Shown: in pieces, positions 37,044-46,746 of the stretch
Layout: each line of letters begins with the position of its first letter
Position numbering within the stretch: the first letter of the stretch is position 1
From: Burkholderia sp. IMCC1007
GTDB taxonomy: Bacteria > Pseudomonadota > Gammaproteobacteria > Burkholderiales > Burkholderiaceae
Length of the DNA stretch: 64,000 bases
Direction of reading: 5' to 3'
Assembly (NCBI RefSeq): GCF_027257875.1
Contig: NZ_JAPVQY010000015.1
Location: 62,001-126,000 of the forward strand
Position numbers and translations under genes: made by a program
The notes under the pieces: generated by a model
The model's database searches: none
What the model was told of the DNA's origin: nothing
The model's input: the letters and a program-made list of their open reading frames with translations, nothing else

Positions 37044-37928
37044 ATGCTAAGAGTAACGAAAGCCGTTTTCCCCGTAGCCGGTTTAGGCACACGCTTTCTG
37101 CCGGCAACCAAGGCCAGCCCGAAAGAAATGCTGCCCGTCGTCGATAAACCGCTGATTCAGTACGCCGTCGAGGAAGCGATCGCCGCCGGGATCACCGAGA
37201 TGATCTTCGTCACCGGCCGAAGCAAGCGCGCCATCGAGGATCATTTCGATAAATCGTACGAGGTCGAGGCGGAACTCGAAGCGCGCGGCAAGGAAAAGCT
37301 GCTGGATCTCGTGCGCAGCATCAAGCCGCGCAACGTGGACTGCTTTTACGTACGGCAGCCCGAAGCGCTTGGTCTCGGGCACGCCGTGCTCTGCGCCGAA
37401 AAGCTCGTCGGCGATCATCCGTTCGCCGTCATTCTGGCCGACGACCTGCTCGACGGTAAGCCGCCCGTCATGAAGCAAATGGTCGATGTATTCGATCATT
37501 ACCATAGCTCGGTCATCGGCGTCGAAGAAATCCCGCCGTCCGATACGAAATCGTATGGGGTCGTCGACGGTAAAGAATGGGAAGATTCGATCATCAAGAT
37601 GTCCGGAATCGTGGAAAAGCCGGCGCCGGATGTCGCACCGTCCAATCTGGGTGTCGTCGGCCGCTATATTCTCAAGCCGCGGATTTTCAAACACCTGCGC
37701 GGACTGAAACCCGGCGCGGGTGGCGAGCTTCAATTGACCGACGGGATCCAGGCGTTGCTCGCGGAAGAGCAGGTTCTCGCGTATCGGTACGCCGGTACCC
37801 GATACGATTGCGGCAGCAAGCTCGGCTACCTGAAGGCGACGGTCGATTTCGCGCTCCGCCACCCCGAGGTCGCGCGTGATTTCACCGCGTATCTGGCTGC
37901 ACGGGCATCCGCGACGTCGGCAGCATGA
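37044..37928 (+). CDS. galU: UTP-glucose-1-phosphate uridylyltransferase
   Basis: A 294-residue cytoplasmic enzyme that makes UDP-glucose for LPS, exopolysaccharide and other glycans. The nucleotide-binding signature is [20 protein letters not shown], with VEKPAPD and [17 protein letters not shown] later. The ATG at 37044 has AGGAAAA upstream. Codon use is less GC-biased than in neighbouring genes (CTA, AGA, GTA and TTA within the first 25 codons), and long empty regions flank it, so it may have been inserted here. Confidence 0.93.
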   Translation: MLRVTKAVFPVAGLGTRFLPATKASPKEMLPVVDKPLIQYAVEEAIAAGITEMIFVTGRSKRAIEDHFDKSYEVEAELEARGKEKLLDLVRSIKPRNVDCFYVRQPEALGLGHAVLCAEKLVGDHPFAVILADDLLDGKPPVMKQMVDVFDHYHSSVIGVEEIPPSDTKSYGVVDGKEWEDSIIKMSGIVEKPAPDVAPSNLGVVGRYILKPRIFKHLRGLKPGAGGELQLTDGIQALLAEEQVLAYRYAGTRYDCGSKLGYLKATVDFALRHPEVARDFTAYLAARASATSAA

Positions 37929-38414
37929 CCTGAAGGCAGATTCGATGTCGCCGGCATTCAGGATGCGCTCTGCGTCATCCATTGCCGGGGCATCGGAATT
38001 ACCGCGCCGCGTCGGTCTCGATCGATGCGCGGCTCACTACAGCACCTGTCGCTGGATTGCTGTCTGTCCGCGTGCCCGTCTCGACAGCGCGCGGCGCAAT
38101 GAGGCAGGCGTTCGACGACGATCCTGGTGTTGCCATACCGCACGAGGAACGGCTCGTTCGTGCAGACGCGATCAGCCCACTTTGAATCTGTCCCTGCACT
38201 CCGCACTGCTGCGGCACCACCATCAGCCCGCCCATTCAGCGAGCCGCTGAAAAAGATAAAGACGGCCCGCGGCTCGCCCGCCACCCCGCCGAAATACAAT
38301 ACGCGGCGACCGTCGAACAGCCGACCGAAACCGTCCGATCGGCGAACATCGGCCGTAACGAGCGGAGCCACTGGTAAACTCGGGCAACTCAAGCAACAAC
38401 TTTACGCCGGATCT
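37929..38414. other. long intergenic region between galU and mutS
   Basis: These 486 bases carry short overlapping open frames on both strands but none that I recognise or that has a good ribosome site. The mutS promoter should lie here. It may contain a decayed gene, but I cannot show this. Confidence 0.4.
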
Positions 38415-41072
38415 ATGACCACGCTGTCGCCCGAGGCCTTCGCAGGCCACACTCCGATGATGCAGCAGTACCTGCGCATCAAGGCCGATCATCCCGACAC
38501 GCTCGTCTTCTACCGGATGGGCGACTTCTACGAGCTATTCTTCGACGATGCGGAGAAGGCCGCGCGCCTGCTCGACCTGACCCTCACGCAGCGCGGCGCA
38601 TCGGCCGGCACGCCGATCAAGATGGCCGGCGTCCCGCATCACGCGGTCGAACAGTATCTGGCGAAGCTCGTGAAGATGGGCGAGTCGGTCGCGATCTGCG
38701 AGCAGATCGGCGACCCGGCCACGTCGAAAGGGCCGGTCGAGCGCAAGGTCGTGCGCGTCGTCACGCCCGGCACGCTGACCGATGCCGCGCTGCTGTCCGA
38801 CAAGAACGACGTGTACCTGCTCGCGATGTGCTCGGGCCACAACAAGCGCGGTGTCGCGGTGAATATCGGCCTCGCGTGGCTGAACCTCGCGAGCGGCGCG
38901 CTGCGGCTCGCCGAAATCGAACCGGACCAGCTCGGCGCCGCACTCGAACGCATCCGGCCGGCCGAGATCCTGACGGCGGACGGCGCGACCGACGCCGTGC
39001 CGGCGGGCGCCGGCGCGATCAAGCGCGTGCCCGCATGGCACTTCGACATCGCGTCGGGCACGCAGCGCCTGTGCGACCAGCTCGATGTTGCCGGGCTCGA
39101 CGGCTTCGGCGCGCACTCGCTGACGAGCGCCTGCGGCGCCGCCGGCGCACTGCTGCTGTACGCGGCCGCGACGCAAGGTCAGCAGTTGCGCCACGTGCGC
39201 AGCCTGAAGGTCGAGAACGAAACGGAATACATCGGCCTCGATCCGGCGACGCGCCGCAATCTCGAATTGACCGAAACGCTGCGCGGCACCGAATCGCCGA
39301 CGCTCTATTCGCTGCTCGATACCTGCTGCACGACGATGGGCAGCCGGCTGCTGCGCCACTGGCTGCATCATCCGCCGCGCGCGTCGGTCGCCGCGCAGTC
39401 GCGCCAGCAGGCGATCGGCGCGCTGCTCGATGCCCCCGCGAACGCGAGCCTGGATGCACTGCGCAGCGCGCTGCGCCAGATCGCGGACGTCGAGCGGATC
39501 ACCGGACGTCTCGCGCTGCTGTCCGCGCGGCCGCGCGACCTGTCGAGCCTGCGCGACACGTTCGCGGCGCTGCCGGCATTGCGCGAGCGCATCAGCGCGA
39601 TCGTCGCGAACGCGGATGCGCTCGCGCGCGTCGACGCGGCGCTCGCACCGCCCGCCGAATGTCTCGACCTGCTGACGAGCGCGATCGCGCCCGAGCCGGC
39701 CGCGATGGTGCGCGACGGCGGCGTGATCGCACGCGGCTACGATGCGGAACTCGACGAACTGCGCGACATTTCCGAGAACTGCGGACAGTTCCTGATCGAT
39801 CTCGAGGCACGCGAGCGCACACGCACTGGCATCGCGAACCTGCGGGTCGAATACAACAAGGTGCACGGCTTCTACATCGAGGTCACGCGCGGGCAGACGG
39901 ACAAGGTGCCCGACGACTATCGCCGTCGCCAGACGCTGAAGAACGCCGAGCGCTACATCACGCCCGAACTGAAGACCTTCGAGGACAAGGCGCTGTCCGC
40001 CCAGGAACGCGCGCAGGCACGCGAACGCGCGCTGTACGACGGCGTGCTGCAGGCGTTGCTGCCGTTCATTCCGGAATGCCAGCGCGTCGCGTCGGCGCTC
40101 GCGGAGCTCGACGTGCTCGCCGCGTTCGCCGAGCGTGCCTGCTCGCTCGACTGGGTCGCGCCCACCTTCACCGACGAAATCGGCATCGAGATCGAACAGG
40201 GGCGTCACCCGGTCGTGGAAGCGCAGGTCGAGCAGTTCATCGCGAACGACTGCCGGTTCGGCGCCGAGCGCAAGCTGCTGCTGATCACCGGCCCGAACAT
40301 GGGCGGCAAGTCGACGTTCATGCGGCAGACCGCGCTGATCGCGCTGATGGCGTACGTCGGCAGCTACGTGCCCGCGAAGTCGGCGTGCTTCGGCCCGATC
40401 GACCGCATCTTCACGCGAATCGGCGCGGCCGACGACCTCGCCGGCGGCCGCTCGACGTTCATGGTCGAGATGACCGAAGCCGCGGCGATCCTCAACGACG
40501 CGACGCCGCAAAGCCTCGTGCTGATGGACGAAATCGGCCGCGGCACGTCGACGTTCGACGGCCTCGCACTCGCATGGGCCATCGCACGCCATCTGCTCGC
40601 GCAAAACGGCTGCTACACGCTGTTCGCGACGCACTACTTCGAGCTGACGCAACTGCCGGCCGAATTCCCGCAAGCGGCCAACGTCCACCTGTCGGCCGTC
40701 GAGCACGGTCATGGCATCGTGTTCCTGCACGCGGTCAACGAAGGTCCGGCGAACCAGAGCTACGGGCTGCAGGTTGCGCAGCTGGCAGGCGTTCCGGCAC
40801 CCGTGATTCGCGCCGCACGCAAGCATCTCGCGTATCTCGAACAGCAATCGGCCACGCAGCACACGCCGCAGCTCGACCTGTTCAGCGCGCCGCCGGCGGC
40901 GGCCGACGAATTCGAATGCGCGGATGCGCCGGTGCCGTCCGACCTCCCGCATCCTGCGCTCGAAAAGCTGCGCGACATCGACCCCGACGATCTGAAGCCG
41001 CGCGACGCGCTCGATCTGCTGTACGAACTGCGCACGCTGGTCCGTTCGCACGATGCCGCCGGGCACGCGTAA
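38415..41072 (+). CDS. mutS: DNA mismatch repair protein MutS
   Basis: An 885-residue mismatch-recognition ATPase (E. coli 853). The mismatch-binding Phe-x-Glu motif is in [10 protein letters not shown] near the N-terminus; the Walker A motif GPNMGGKS is at about residue 626 and the Walker B region [16 protein letters not shown] follows. I chose the ATG at 38415 ([18 protein letters not shown]), which fits the family; the open frame upstream is not coding. The last 20 bases overlap the next gene. Confidence 0.97.
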   Translation: MTTLSPEAFAGHTPMMQQYLRIKADHPDTLVFYRMGDFYELFFDDAEKAARLLDLTLTQRGASAGTPIKMAGVPHHAVEQYLAKLVKMGESVAICEQIGDPATSKGPVERKVVRVVTPGTLTDAALLSDKNDVYLLAMCSGHNKRGVAVNIGLAWLNLASGALRLAEIEPDQLGAALERIRPAEILTADGATDAVPAGAGAIKRVPAWHFDIASGTQRLCDQLDVAGLDGFGAHSLTSACGAAGALLLYAAATQGQQLRHVRSLKVENETEYIGLDPATRRNLELTETLRGTESPTLYSLLDTCCTTMGSRLLRHWLHHPPRASVAAQSRQQAIGALLDAPANASLDALRSALRQIADVERITGRLALLSARPRDLSSLRDTFAALPALRERISAIVANADALARVDAALAPPAECLDLLTSAIAPEPAAMVRDGGVIARGYDAELDELRDISENCGQFLIDLEARERTRTGIANLRVEYNKVHGFYIEVTRGQTDKVPDDYRRRQTLKNAERYITPELKTFEDKALSAQERAQARERALYDGVLQALLPFIPECQRVASALAELDVLAAFAERACSLDWVAPTFTDEIGIEIEQGRHPVVEAQVEQFIANDCRFGAERKLLLITGPNMGGKSTFMRQTALIALMAYVGSYVPAKSACFGPIDRIFTRIGAADDLAGGRSTFMVEMTEAAAILNDATPQSLVLMDEIGRGTSTFDGLALAWAIARHLLAQNGCYTLFATHYFELTQLPAEFPQAANVHLSAVEHGHGIVFLHAVNEGPANQSYGLQVAQLAGVPAPVIRAARKHLAYLEQQSATQHTPQLDLFSAPPAAADEFECADAPVPSDLPHPALEKLRDIDPDDLKPRDALDLLYELRTLVRSHDAAGHA

Positions 41073-42324
41073 CCGCATCCCGTCGGGCCGGCCGGCCCGC
41101 GTCGCCGCCGCGCTCGCCGCGGCGGCGCTGATGCTGGCGCAGGCCGGCGCGCTGGCCGCGTCACCCAAGCGCGCAGCCCCGCCCTATTCGTTCGCGGTCA
41201 TCTCGGGTGTCATCGGCTCGCCCGCCGACGAGCCGGCGGCGCAACGGCTCCTCGAATCGATCGCGCGCGAGCGCAACGTGGCCTTCGTCGTCTATGCAGG
41301 CGACCTCAAGAGCGCGAAGGAAGCGTGCCGCGACGCGCTGTATACGGGGCGCGGCGCGATCCTGGACGCGTCGCGCGTGCCGCTCGTGTTCATCCCCGGC
41401 CACGACGACTGGGCAACGTGCAACACCGCGGCAGGCGGCAACTACGATCCCGTCGAGCGCCTGGACTTCCTCCGTCAGACACTGCTCGCCGATGCGGCCG
41501 TGCCCAACGCCGGCGCGCTGCCGATCACGCGCGAAAGCGAAGTGGCGCGGTTCCGGCCGTATCGCGAGAACGCGCGCTGGCTGCACGACGACGTCGTCTA
41601 TGTCGCGCTCAACGCGCCGGCGCCGAACAACCACTTCCTGACGGCCGGCGGCCGCAACGGCGAATTCGAAGATCGCATCATCGCGAACAACTTCTGGATC
41701 GACCATGCGGCCGAATTTGCGAAACGACGCGAAGCGCGTGCGATGGTGGTGATTTTCGAGGGCGATCCGCAGTTCGATCGCTACGATCGCGCGGAACGGT
41801 TTGCATGGCTGCGTTTCAACCGGCCGCGCGTGCGCGACGGCTTCCGTGAACTGAAACGAACGCTGGTGAAGGCGGCAGCGGCATTCCGCGGCCCGATACT
41901 GGTGATGCACGCAAGCAGCGAACCGCTCGCGAACGGATTCCTGATCGATCGCCCGCTGCATGCGGACGACGGTGCGCTGGTGGGAAATGTGACGCGCGTC
42001 GCGATCGGACCGCGCCATCCGACGAGCCAATGGGTGAAGGTGAGCGTGTCGCCGGCCCGGCAGACGATCTTCAACGTGAGCCTGCAGGACGTGCCGAAGA
42101 ATCTGCCGATCCCGCCCGCGCTGCCGCTCGTGCCGCACGACGATGTGCCGCTGCCCCAGATGCCGGAAATTCCGGCGTTGCCGGCCCTGCCCGACTCGTC
42201 GTCGGTCGCGCCGCCGCTGCAAGGCGACGGCACGATGCCGGGCGGTGCGTCATCGCCCGCGCCGCCCCCTGCTTCAGGGCCGGCGCCGGGCTTGCCGGGC
42301 AGCTCAGTGCAGGGTGCGCCCTGA
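41053..42324 (+). CDS. exported metallophosphoesterase-like protein, incomplete motif set
   Basis: A 423-residue protein with a signal peptide (hydrophobic core about 16-36) and a calcineurin-like fold pattern: YAGDLKSA (residues 81-88) and FIPGHDDW (113-120) match the GD and GNHD motifs. The first motif, normally DxH, is VISGVIGS here, so two metal ligands seem lost and catalysis is doubtful. The last 70 residues are rich in Pro ([13 protein letters not shown]). It overlaps the mutS end by 20 bases and the convergent slyD end by 21. I do not know its function. Confidence 0.75.
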   Translation: MPPGTRNRIPSGRPARVAAALAAAALMLAQAGALAASPKRAAPPYSFAVISGVIGSPADEPAAQRLLESIARERNVAFVVYAGDLKSAKEACRDALYTGRGAILDASRVPLVFIPGHDDWATCNTAAGGNYDPVERLDFLRQTLLADAAVPNAGALPITRESEVARFRPYRENARWLHDDVVYVALNAPAPNNHFLTAGGRNGEFEDRIIANNFWIDHAAEFAKRREARAMVVIFEGDPQFDRYDRAERFAWLRFNRPRVRDGFRELKRTLVKAAAAFRGPILVMHASSEPLANGFLIDRPLHADDGALVGNVTRVAIGPRHPTSQWVKVSVSPARQTIFNVSLQDVPKNLPIPPALPLVPHDDVPLPQMPEIPALPALPDSSSVAPPLQGDGTMPGGASSPAPPPASGPAPGLPGSSVQGAP

Positions 42325-42846
42325 CGGCGCGTCGCCGTCCTCGTCTTCGTCCTCGTCGACGATCTCGAGCCCTTCCGCGCCGTGCGCGTGTTCATGCTCG
42401 ATCTCGTCTTCGGTCGCTTCGCGCACGTCCTTCACGGTGAGCGCAAAACGCAGCGCCATGCCCGCGAGCGGGTGGTTGCCGTCGAGCACGACCTTGTCTT
42501 CCGCGACGTCGGTGACCGTGTAGATCAGCGAATCGACTTCCTCGTCGCCGTCTTCCGGCGTGCCTTCGAACTGCATGCCCACTTCGAGCGGCTCGGGAAA
42601 ACGATCGCGCGGCTCGATCTTCACGAGCTCGGGATCGTAGTCGCCGAAGGCGTCCTGAGGTTCGAGCTGAACCTGCGCCTGGTAACCCGGCTCCTGCCCG
42701 TCGAGCTGTTCCTCGATCTTGGGGAACGTGCCATCATAGCCGCCGTGCAGATAGACCATCGGCTCGTCGCTCTCTTCGATCAGATTGCCTTGCGCGTCCG
42801 ACAGCTTGTACGCGACCGACACGACGGTGTTTTTTGCGATTTTCAT
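42304..42846 (-). CDS. slyD: FKBP-type peptidyl-prolyl isomerase SlyD-like
   Basis: A 180-residue cytoplasmic FKBP with an inserted chaperone flap (E. coli SlyD 196). It starts MKIAKNTVVSVAYKLSDAQG and has LHGGYDGTFPKIEEQLDG and GNHPLAGMALRF. The acidic and His-containing C-terminus (EDEIEHEHAHGAEG then DEDEDEDGD) could bind metal weakly, but it lacks the long His/Cys tail of E. coli SlyD. It overlaps the upstream plus-strand gene end to end and diverges from the RoxA-like gene. Confidence 0.92.
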   Translation of the reverse strand: MKIAKNTVVSVAYKLSDAQGNLIEESDEPMVYLHGGYDGTFPKIEEQLDGQEPGYQAQVQLEPQDAFGDYDPELVKIEPRDRFPEPLEVGMQFEGTPEDGDEEVDSLIYTVTDVAEDKVVLDGNHPLAGMALRFALTVKDVREATEDEIEHEHAHGAEGLEIVDEDEDEDGDAPSGRTLH

Positions 42847-42878
42847 CCAATTCTCCCAAATACAAGTCTCATTATACG

Positions 42879-44099
42879 ATGCGCAACCGGTCTCAAACCG
42901 AACCGCGGAATGCCGCTGTCGCCGCGCTCGGCGCGCCGCCCCCCGATCTTCCCACGCCGCTGCTCGGCGGCCTCACACCGGCGCAATTCATGCGCCGCTA
43001 CTGGCAGAAAAAACCGCTGCTGATCCGCCAGGCGATTCCCGGCGTGAAGGCGCCGGTCACGCGCAACGCACTGTTCGAACTGGCTGCCGACTATGACGCG
43101 GAATCGCGACTGATCACCCATTTTCGTAACAAGTGGCAACTCGCGCACGGTCCGTTCGAACCGGGCTCGCTGCCGCCCGTGTCGCGCAAGTCCTGGTCCC
43201 TGCTCGTGCAAGGGCTGGACCTGCACGTCGACGCGGCACGCGCGCTGCTCGACCGCTTCCGCTTCGTCCCCGACGCACGCCTCGACGACCTGATGATCTC
43301 GTATGCGACGGACGGCGGCGGCGTCGGCCCGCACTTCGACTCGTACGACGTATTCCTGCTGCAGGTCGAAGGCCGGCGCCGCTGGCGCATCGGCGCGCAG
43401 AAGGATCTGTCGCTGCAGCCGGACGTGCCGCTGAAGATCCTCGAGCATTTCGAGCCGAGCGACGAATGGGTGCTGGAACCGGGCGACATGCTGTACCTGC
43501 CGCCCCACATCGCGCACGACGGCGTGGCCGAAGGCGAATGCATGACCTGCTCGATCGGCTTTCGGGCGCCGTCCGCCGGGGAGCTCGGCGCGCAGTTCCT
43601 GTACTACCTCGCCGAGCGCGGCGGCCTGCGCGACGCGCTCGGCGACACGCTCTACCGCGATCCGAAGCAGCCCGCGGTTGGCGCGCCGGCCGAATTGCCG
43701 CCGGCCATGGTCGAACGCGTTGCCGAGATCGTCGATGCGATCCGCTGGCGCAAGCGCGACATCGCGGAATTCCTCGGTTGCTACCTCAGCGAGCCGAAAT
43801 CGAACGTCGTATTCGAGCCGCCGGCACGCCCGCTGTCCGAGGCCGCGTTCGTTGCCCAGGCGTCACGCCGTGGCGTGTATCTCGACAGACGCGCCGCATT
43901 GATGTATAACGCGCGCTCGTACTTCATTAATGGCGAGGAAGAACCGCTCGAGCAGGCCGGTGAATGGCTGCCCGAACTGGCCAACCTGCGTCGGATGGAG
44001 GCGAAACGGTTTGTAACACTATCCCGGGTTCCTTCAATGACAGCCTTGCTGCACGAGTGGTATTGTGCGGGCTGGCTGCGGGTCGGAAACCGGATTTAG
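42879..44099 (+). CDS. cupin/JmjC ribosomal oxygenase, RoxA (YcfD)-like
   Basis: A 406-residue Fe(II)/2-oxoglutarate oxygenase (E. coli YcfD 373), family members of which hydroxylate an arginine in ribosomal protein L16. The iron-binding HxD is GPHFDSYD (His152, Asp154) and the distal His is His213 in LPPHIAHDG; the 61-residue spacing matches the family. The C-terminal winged-helix part is present. The start at 42879 is 32 bases from the divergent slyD start; no strong Shine-Dalgarno is seen, so another start is possible. Confidence 0.88.
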   Translation: MRNRSQTEPRNAAVAALGAPPPDLPTPLLGGLTPAQFMRRYWQKKPLLIRQAIPGVKAPVTRNALFELAADYDAESRLITHFRNKWQLAHGPFEPGSLPPVSRKSWSLLVQGLDLHVDAARALLDRFRFVPDARLDDLMISYATDGGGVGPHFDSYDVFLLQVEGRRRWRIGAQKDLSLQPDVPLKILEHFEPSDEWVLEPGDMLYLPPHIAHDGVAEGECMTCSIGFRAPSAGELGAQFLYYLAERGGLRDALGDTLYRDPKQPAVGAPAELPPAMVERVAEIVDAIRWRKRDIAEFLGCYLSEPKSNVVFEPPARPLSEAAFVAQASRRGVYLDRRAALMYNARSYFINGEEEPLEQAGEWLPELANLRRMEAKRFVTLSRVPSMTALLHEWYCAGWLRVGNRI

Positions 44100-44165
44100 T
44101 GGGCCGCCCCGTATGCCCATGCAGATCAAATTCTGTATGGGAAAGACAACGTATTGACCCCGCAT

Positions 44166-44197
44166 TTGTCGACGGTCGATAGGAAAGTGCATATAAT
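44166..44197 (+). promoter_or_regulatory. promoter of the Ala-rich lipoprotein gene
   Basis: A perfect TATAAT at 44192-44197, preceded by GTGCA, stands out in a GC-rich setting. The best -35 candidate with tolerable spacing is TTGTCG (44166-44171, 20 bases). This would give a 5' leader of about 125 bases before the ATG at 44329. Confidence 0.6.
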
Positions 44198-44328
44198 TTC
44201 CGCCCAAGCCGTAGGGAAGATTCACGCTCTAGAAGTGCGTCTCCACCAGCGGCCCAGGTCGGTGTTGGAGCACATTACCGGTATTGTTTCGCGCTGTTGC
44301 TTACCTTTAACCATAAAAGGACGTGATC

Positions 44329-44595
44329 ATGAAGAAATCCCTCCTCGTAGCTTCCCTGTTGGCTGCTGTTGCACTGGCTGCTTGCAACAAGAGCGCTGAT
44401 CAAGCTGCTTCGTCGGCTGCAAGCGACGCTTCGGCTGCTGCTTCGTCGGCTGCTTCGGCAGTTGCTGGTGCTGCGAGCGACGCTTCGGCTGCTGCATCGT
44501 CGGCATCGGCTGCTGCGAGCGACGCTGCTGCTGCAGCATCGGACGCTACGGCTTCGGCTGCTGCGGCTGCTCCGGCTTCGGGCGCAAGCCAGTAA
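44329..44595 (+). CDS. small Ala/Ser-rich outer-membrane-type lipoprotein
   Basis: An 88-residue lipoprotein of unknown role. The signal ends in the lipobox LAAC (Cys19). The rest is a low-complexity repeat of SAASDASAAA-type units, 43 of 88 residues being Ala, likely an extended helix. About 32 of the 43 Ala codons are GCT and none is GCC, the reverse of the neighbouring genes. It has a strong Shine-Dalgarno (AAAGGA), a clear -10 box and a strong terminator, all signs of an abundant protein. The ATG at 44329 is better than the GTG two codons upstream. A Braun-lipoprotein-like structural role is only a guess. Confidence 0.85.
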   Translation: MKKSLLVASLLAAVALAACNKSADQAASSAASDASAAASSAASAVAGAASDASAAASSASAAASDAAAAASDATASAAAAAPASGASQ

Positions 44596-44613
44596 GCCTC
44601 AGCGTCAGCTGAA

Positions 44614-44644
44614 AAAAAAACCGGCCCGAGGGGCCGGTTTTTTT
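44614..44644 (+). terminator. strong intrinsic terminator of the lipoprotein gene
   Basis: Stem CCGGCCC / GGGCCGG with loop GAG, extended by seven A-T pairs and ending in TTTTTTT. It is almost symmetric, so it may also stop the convergent MBL-fold gene on the minus strand. Confidence 0.93.
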
Positions 44645-44709
44645 ACGTCTGCCGGCGGCGCTCGCACCGGCAACGGTCCGATCGCGCCGGGCGCCTCCGC
44701 CCGAGCCGC

Positions 44710-45486
44710 TCAGCCGAGCGCGAGCCAGTCGAAGCCCGCGTCCTGCGTGGCCACGACCACCTCCTCCCCGTCCGTGCCCAGCACGCCGGCCAACGCCTGG
44801 CGGGCCAGCTCCGGCCGATTGTTCTGCTGGCTCAGGTGCGCCGCAATCAGATGCCGCAAGCGGCTGCGTTCGAGCGACGCGAGGATGCCGGCCGCCGCAT
44901 CGTTGCTCAGGTGGCCGTGATTGCCGCCGATCCGCGCCTTCAGCGACTGCGGATAGCGGCTTCCCGCCAGCATCGCGGTATCGTGGTTGGATTCGAGCAC
45001 CAGCGCGTCGCAGCCGCTCAGGACGGTCGTGATGTGCGGCGTGGCCATCCCGACGTCGGTCAGCACGCCGAGCCGGCTGCAGCCGTCCATAAAGACGAAC
45101 TGGAGCGGTTCCCGCGCGTCGTGCGGCACCGTATAGGGCATGACGGCCAGATCGCGTATCGAAGCCGTCTCGTCGCCCCACAGCACGTGGAGATCGACGT
45201 CGGCCTCGTCCGCGCCCACCGCGCGTGCCGTGCCCCAGCTCATGTAGAGCGGCAGCGACGCGCGACGCGCGAGCGTCAGCGCACTGCCGACGTGGTCGCT
45301 GTGTTCGTGGGTGACGAGGATCGCATCGAGATCGTCGATGCCGAGATTCAGGCGGCCGAGCCGGCGCTCGACCTCCTTCGCTGAAAAGCCGCAGTCGAGC
45401 AGTACGCGGGTGGTCGTCGTGCCGCTCGAGGCCTCGACGACCAGCGCGTTGCCTTCGCTGCCGCTACCGAGGCTGGCGAAGCGCAC
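44710..45486 (-). CDS. MBL-fold metal-dependent hydrolase (YycJ/VicX-like)
   Basis: A 258-residue metallo-beta-lactamase-fold hydrolase. The metal site is THEHSDHVG, with further ligands in SNHD and AHLSQQN. The N-terminal FASLGSGSEGNA is typical of the YycJ/VicX group, for which nuclease activity has been proposed. The start at 45486 is a GTG, three bases after the bamC stop, so it should be the last gene of the leftward run. Confidence 0.87.
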   Translation of the reverse strand: MRFASLGSGSEGNALVVEASSGTTTTRVLLDCGFSAKEVERRLGRLNLGIDDLDAILVTHEHSDHVGSALTLARRASLPLYMSWGTARAVGADEADVDLHVLWGDETASIRDLAVMPYTVPHDAREPLQFVFMDGCSRLGVLTDVGMATPHITTVLSGCDALVLESNHDTAMLAGSRYPQSLKARIGGNHGHLSNDAAAGILASLERSRLRHLIAAHLSQQNNRPELARQALAGVLGTDGEEVVVATQDAGFDWLALG

Positions 45487-45489
45487 GCG

Positions 45490-46635
45490 TCAGTTCAGTT
45501 GCGCGTGGAGCAGCGAGATGATCCGCTGTGCATCCGACGAGTTGTCGATCTGGCCGTTGGCGTCGACCACCGCGACCTGCGTGCCGCCATTGCCCTGCGC
45601 GCGCACGTTGACCAGGAATTCCCTGCCGGGCTTGGCTGCCGTCGGGCCGCCGTAGAACAGCTTGCCGAACAGGCCGTCGCGCTTGAGCTCTTCCATCGTA
45701 TTCGCGTAGCGGACGGTGTACAGGCCCTTCTCGCGGTCGCGATTGTCGACCGCGAAGTTGGTGCGGTCGAGCGCGAGACCGACACGCAGCCACGCACGAT
45801 CGAACGACTCGGCCAGGTGCAGCGTCGCCGCGCCGTTGCTCGCGTCGCTGACCTGCGACTGCGCCGTCGCCGGATGCGCGTCGGCCAGCAGTTGCTTCGC
45901 CTGCGCATCGGTCAGGCCGAACTTCTGCATCAGCTTCGACAGGAACACGGCCTCGAGCACCGGATTGCGCGGACGTTCTTCCCAACGCGACGACGTGCCG
46001 CCCTGCGGGCCGACCATCATTTCCTCCATCGCGCTGTGCGTGATCGAGATATCGGTGTCGCCGTTCGGCGTGCGGGTCACGAGCGTACGGAAACGGTCGC
46101 GCGTGCCGGACGAGTAGGCGAAGTCGATGACCTTGCCGATCGTGCGGCGGAACCAGTCGTCAGGAATGTTCCCGCGGTTCTCGGCCCAGTCGGTGGCCAT
46201 GATGCCGGTCGACGGCGCGTCGGTCTTCAGCGAGAAGCCGTTTTCCTGCCAGAATTCCTTCAGGATCGGCCACAGCTGCTCGGGCGTGCGCCCGTCGACG
46301 ACGAGCCAGCGGCGGTCGCCATCGCGCTCGATGTGCATGCCGAGCGGATCCTGCGCGCTCGGCACGCCGTCGGTCGCGTTGCCGGCGGTCGTCGTCGCGC
46401 GCGGCGGCAGCGTGCCGAGGCCGGCGTTGGTCGGCGGCGCGACGAACTGCTGCGTCGTCGGCACGGGCTTCAGGTCGCTCGGCACCGCGAGCGGCGGCGC
46501 CGAACCGGTGTTCTTGTAGTTGACCTTGTCGGGGGCCAGGTAATCGTTCAGCGTATCGCAGCCGGCGAGCGCGCCCAGCGCCAGCGCCACCACCGAAACC
46601 TGGATGGCGCGAGAGGAAAAGGCGAAACGTTTCAT
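45490..46635 (-). CDS. bamC: outer membrane assembly lipoprotein BamC
   Basis: A 381-residue lipoprotein (E. coli 344), part of the Bam complex that inserts beta-barrel proteins. The signal ends in LAGC, followed by the disordered stretch with DYLAPDKVNY that contacts BamD in E. coli, and two helix-grip domains. Its place directly after dapA is shared with E. coli, where the gene was called nlpB/dapX. Confidence 0.92.
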   Translation of the reverse strand: MKRFAFSSRAIQVSVVALALGALAGCDTLNDYLAPDKVNYKNTGSAPPLAVPSDLKPVPTTQQFVAPPTNAGLGTLPPRATTTAGNATDGVPSAQDPLGMHIERDGDRRWLVVDGRTPEQLWPILKEFWQENGFSLKTDAPSTGIMATDWAENRGNIPDDWFRRTIGKVIDFAYSSGTRDRFRTLVTRTPNGDTDISITHSAMEEMMVGPQGGTSSRWEERPRNPVLEAVFLSKLMQKFGLTDAQAKQLLADAHPATAQSQVSDASNGAATLHLAESFDRAWLRVGLALDRTNFAVDNRDREKGLYTVRYANTMEELKRDGLFGKLFYGGPTAAKPGREFLVNVRAQGNGGTQVAVVDANGQIDNSSDAQRIISLLHAQLN

Positions 46636-46717
46636 GAAATCCTTCGTCTTGCTAGAACGCTCGTCAGGAGCGGCGCCGGACGGAGCCGGCCGGTGCGGGT
46701 TGATGAGGGGTCGAGCC

Positions 46718-46740
46718 GGCGGCCGCAGGGCGCGGCCGCC
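46718..46740 (-). other. hairpin just after dapA
   Basis: A perfect 9-bp GC stem GGCGGCCGC / GCGGCCGCC with a 5-base loop lies 6 bases after the dapA stop and before bamC. There is no T run, so it may tune how much transcript continues into bamC or protect the dapA end. Confidence 0.4.
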
Positions 46741-46746
46741 TGTGCA

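Noticed and set aside
37958-38392. 144-codon minus-strand frame between galU and mutS
   Set aside because: It has no ribosome site or recognisable family. Short frames on the opposite strand look equally good, so I treat the region as intergenic.
38535-41168. 877-codon minus-strand frame opposite mutS
   Set aside because: mutS has all its motifs on the plus strand; the antisense frame has no recognisable domain.
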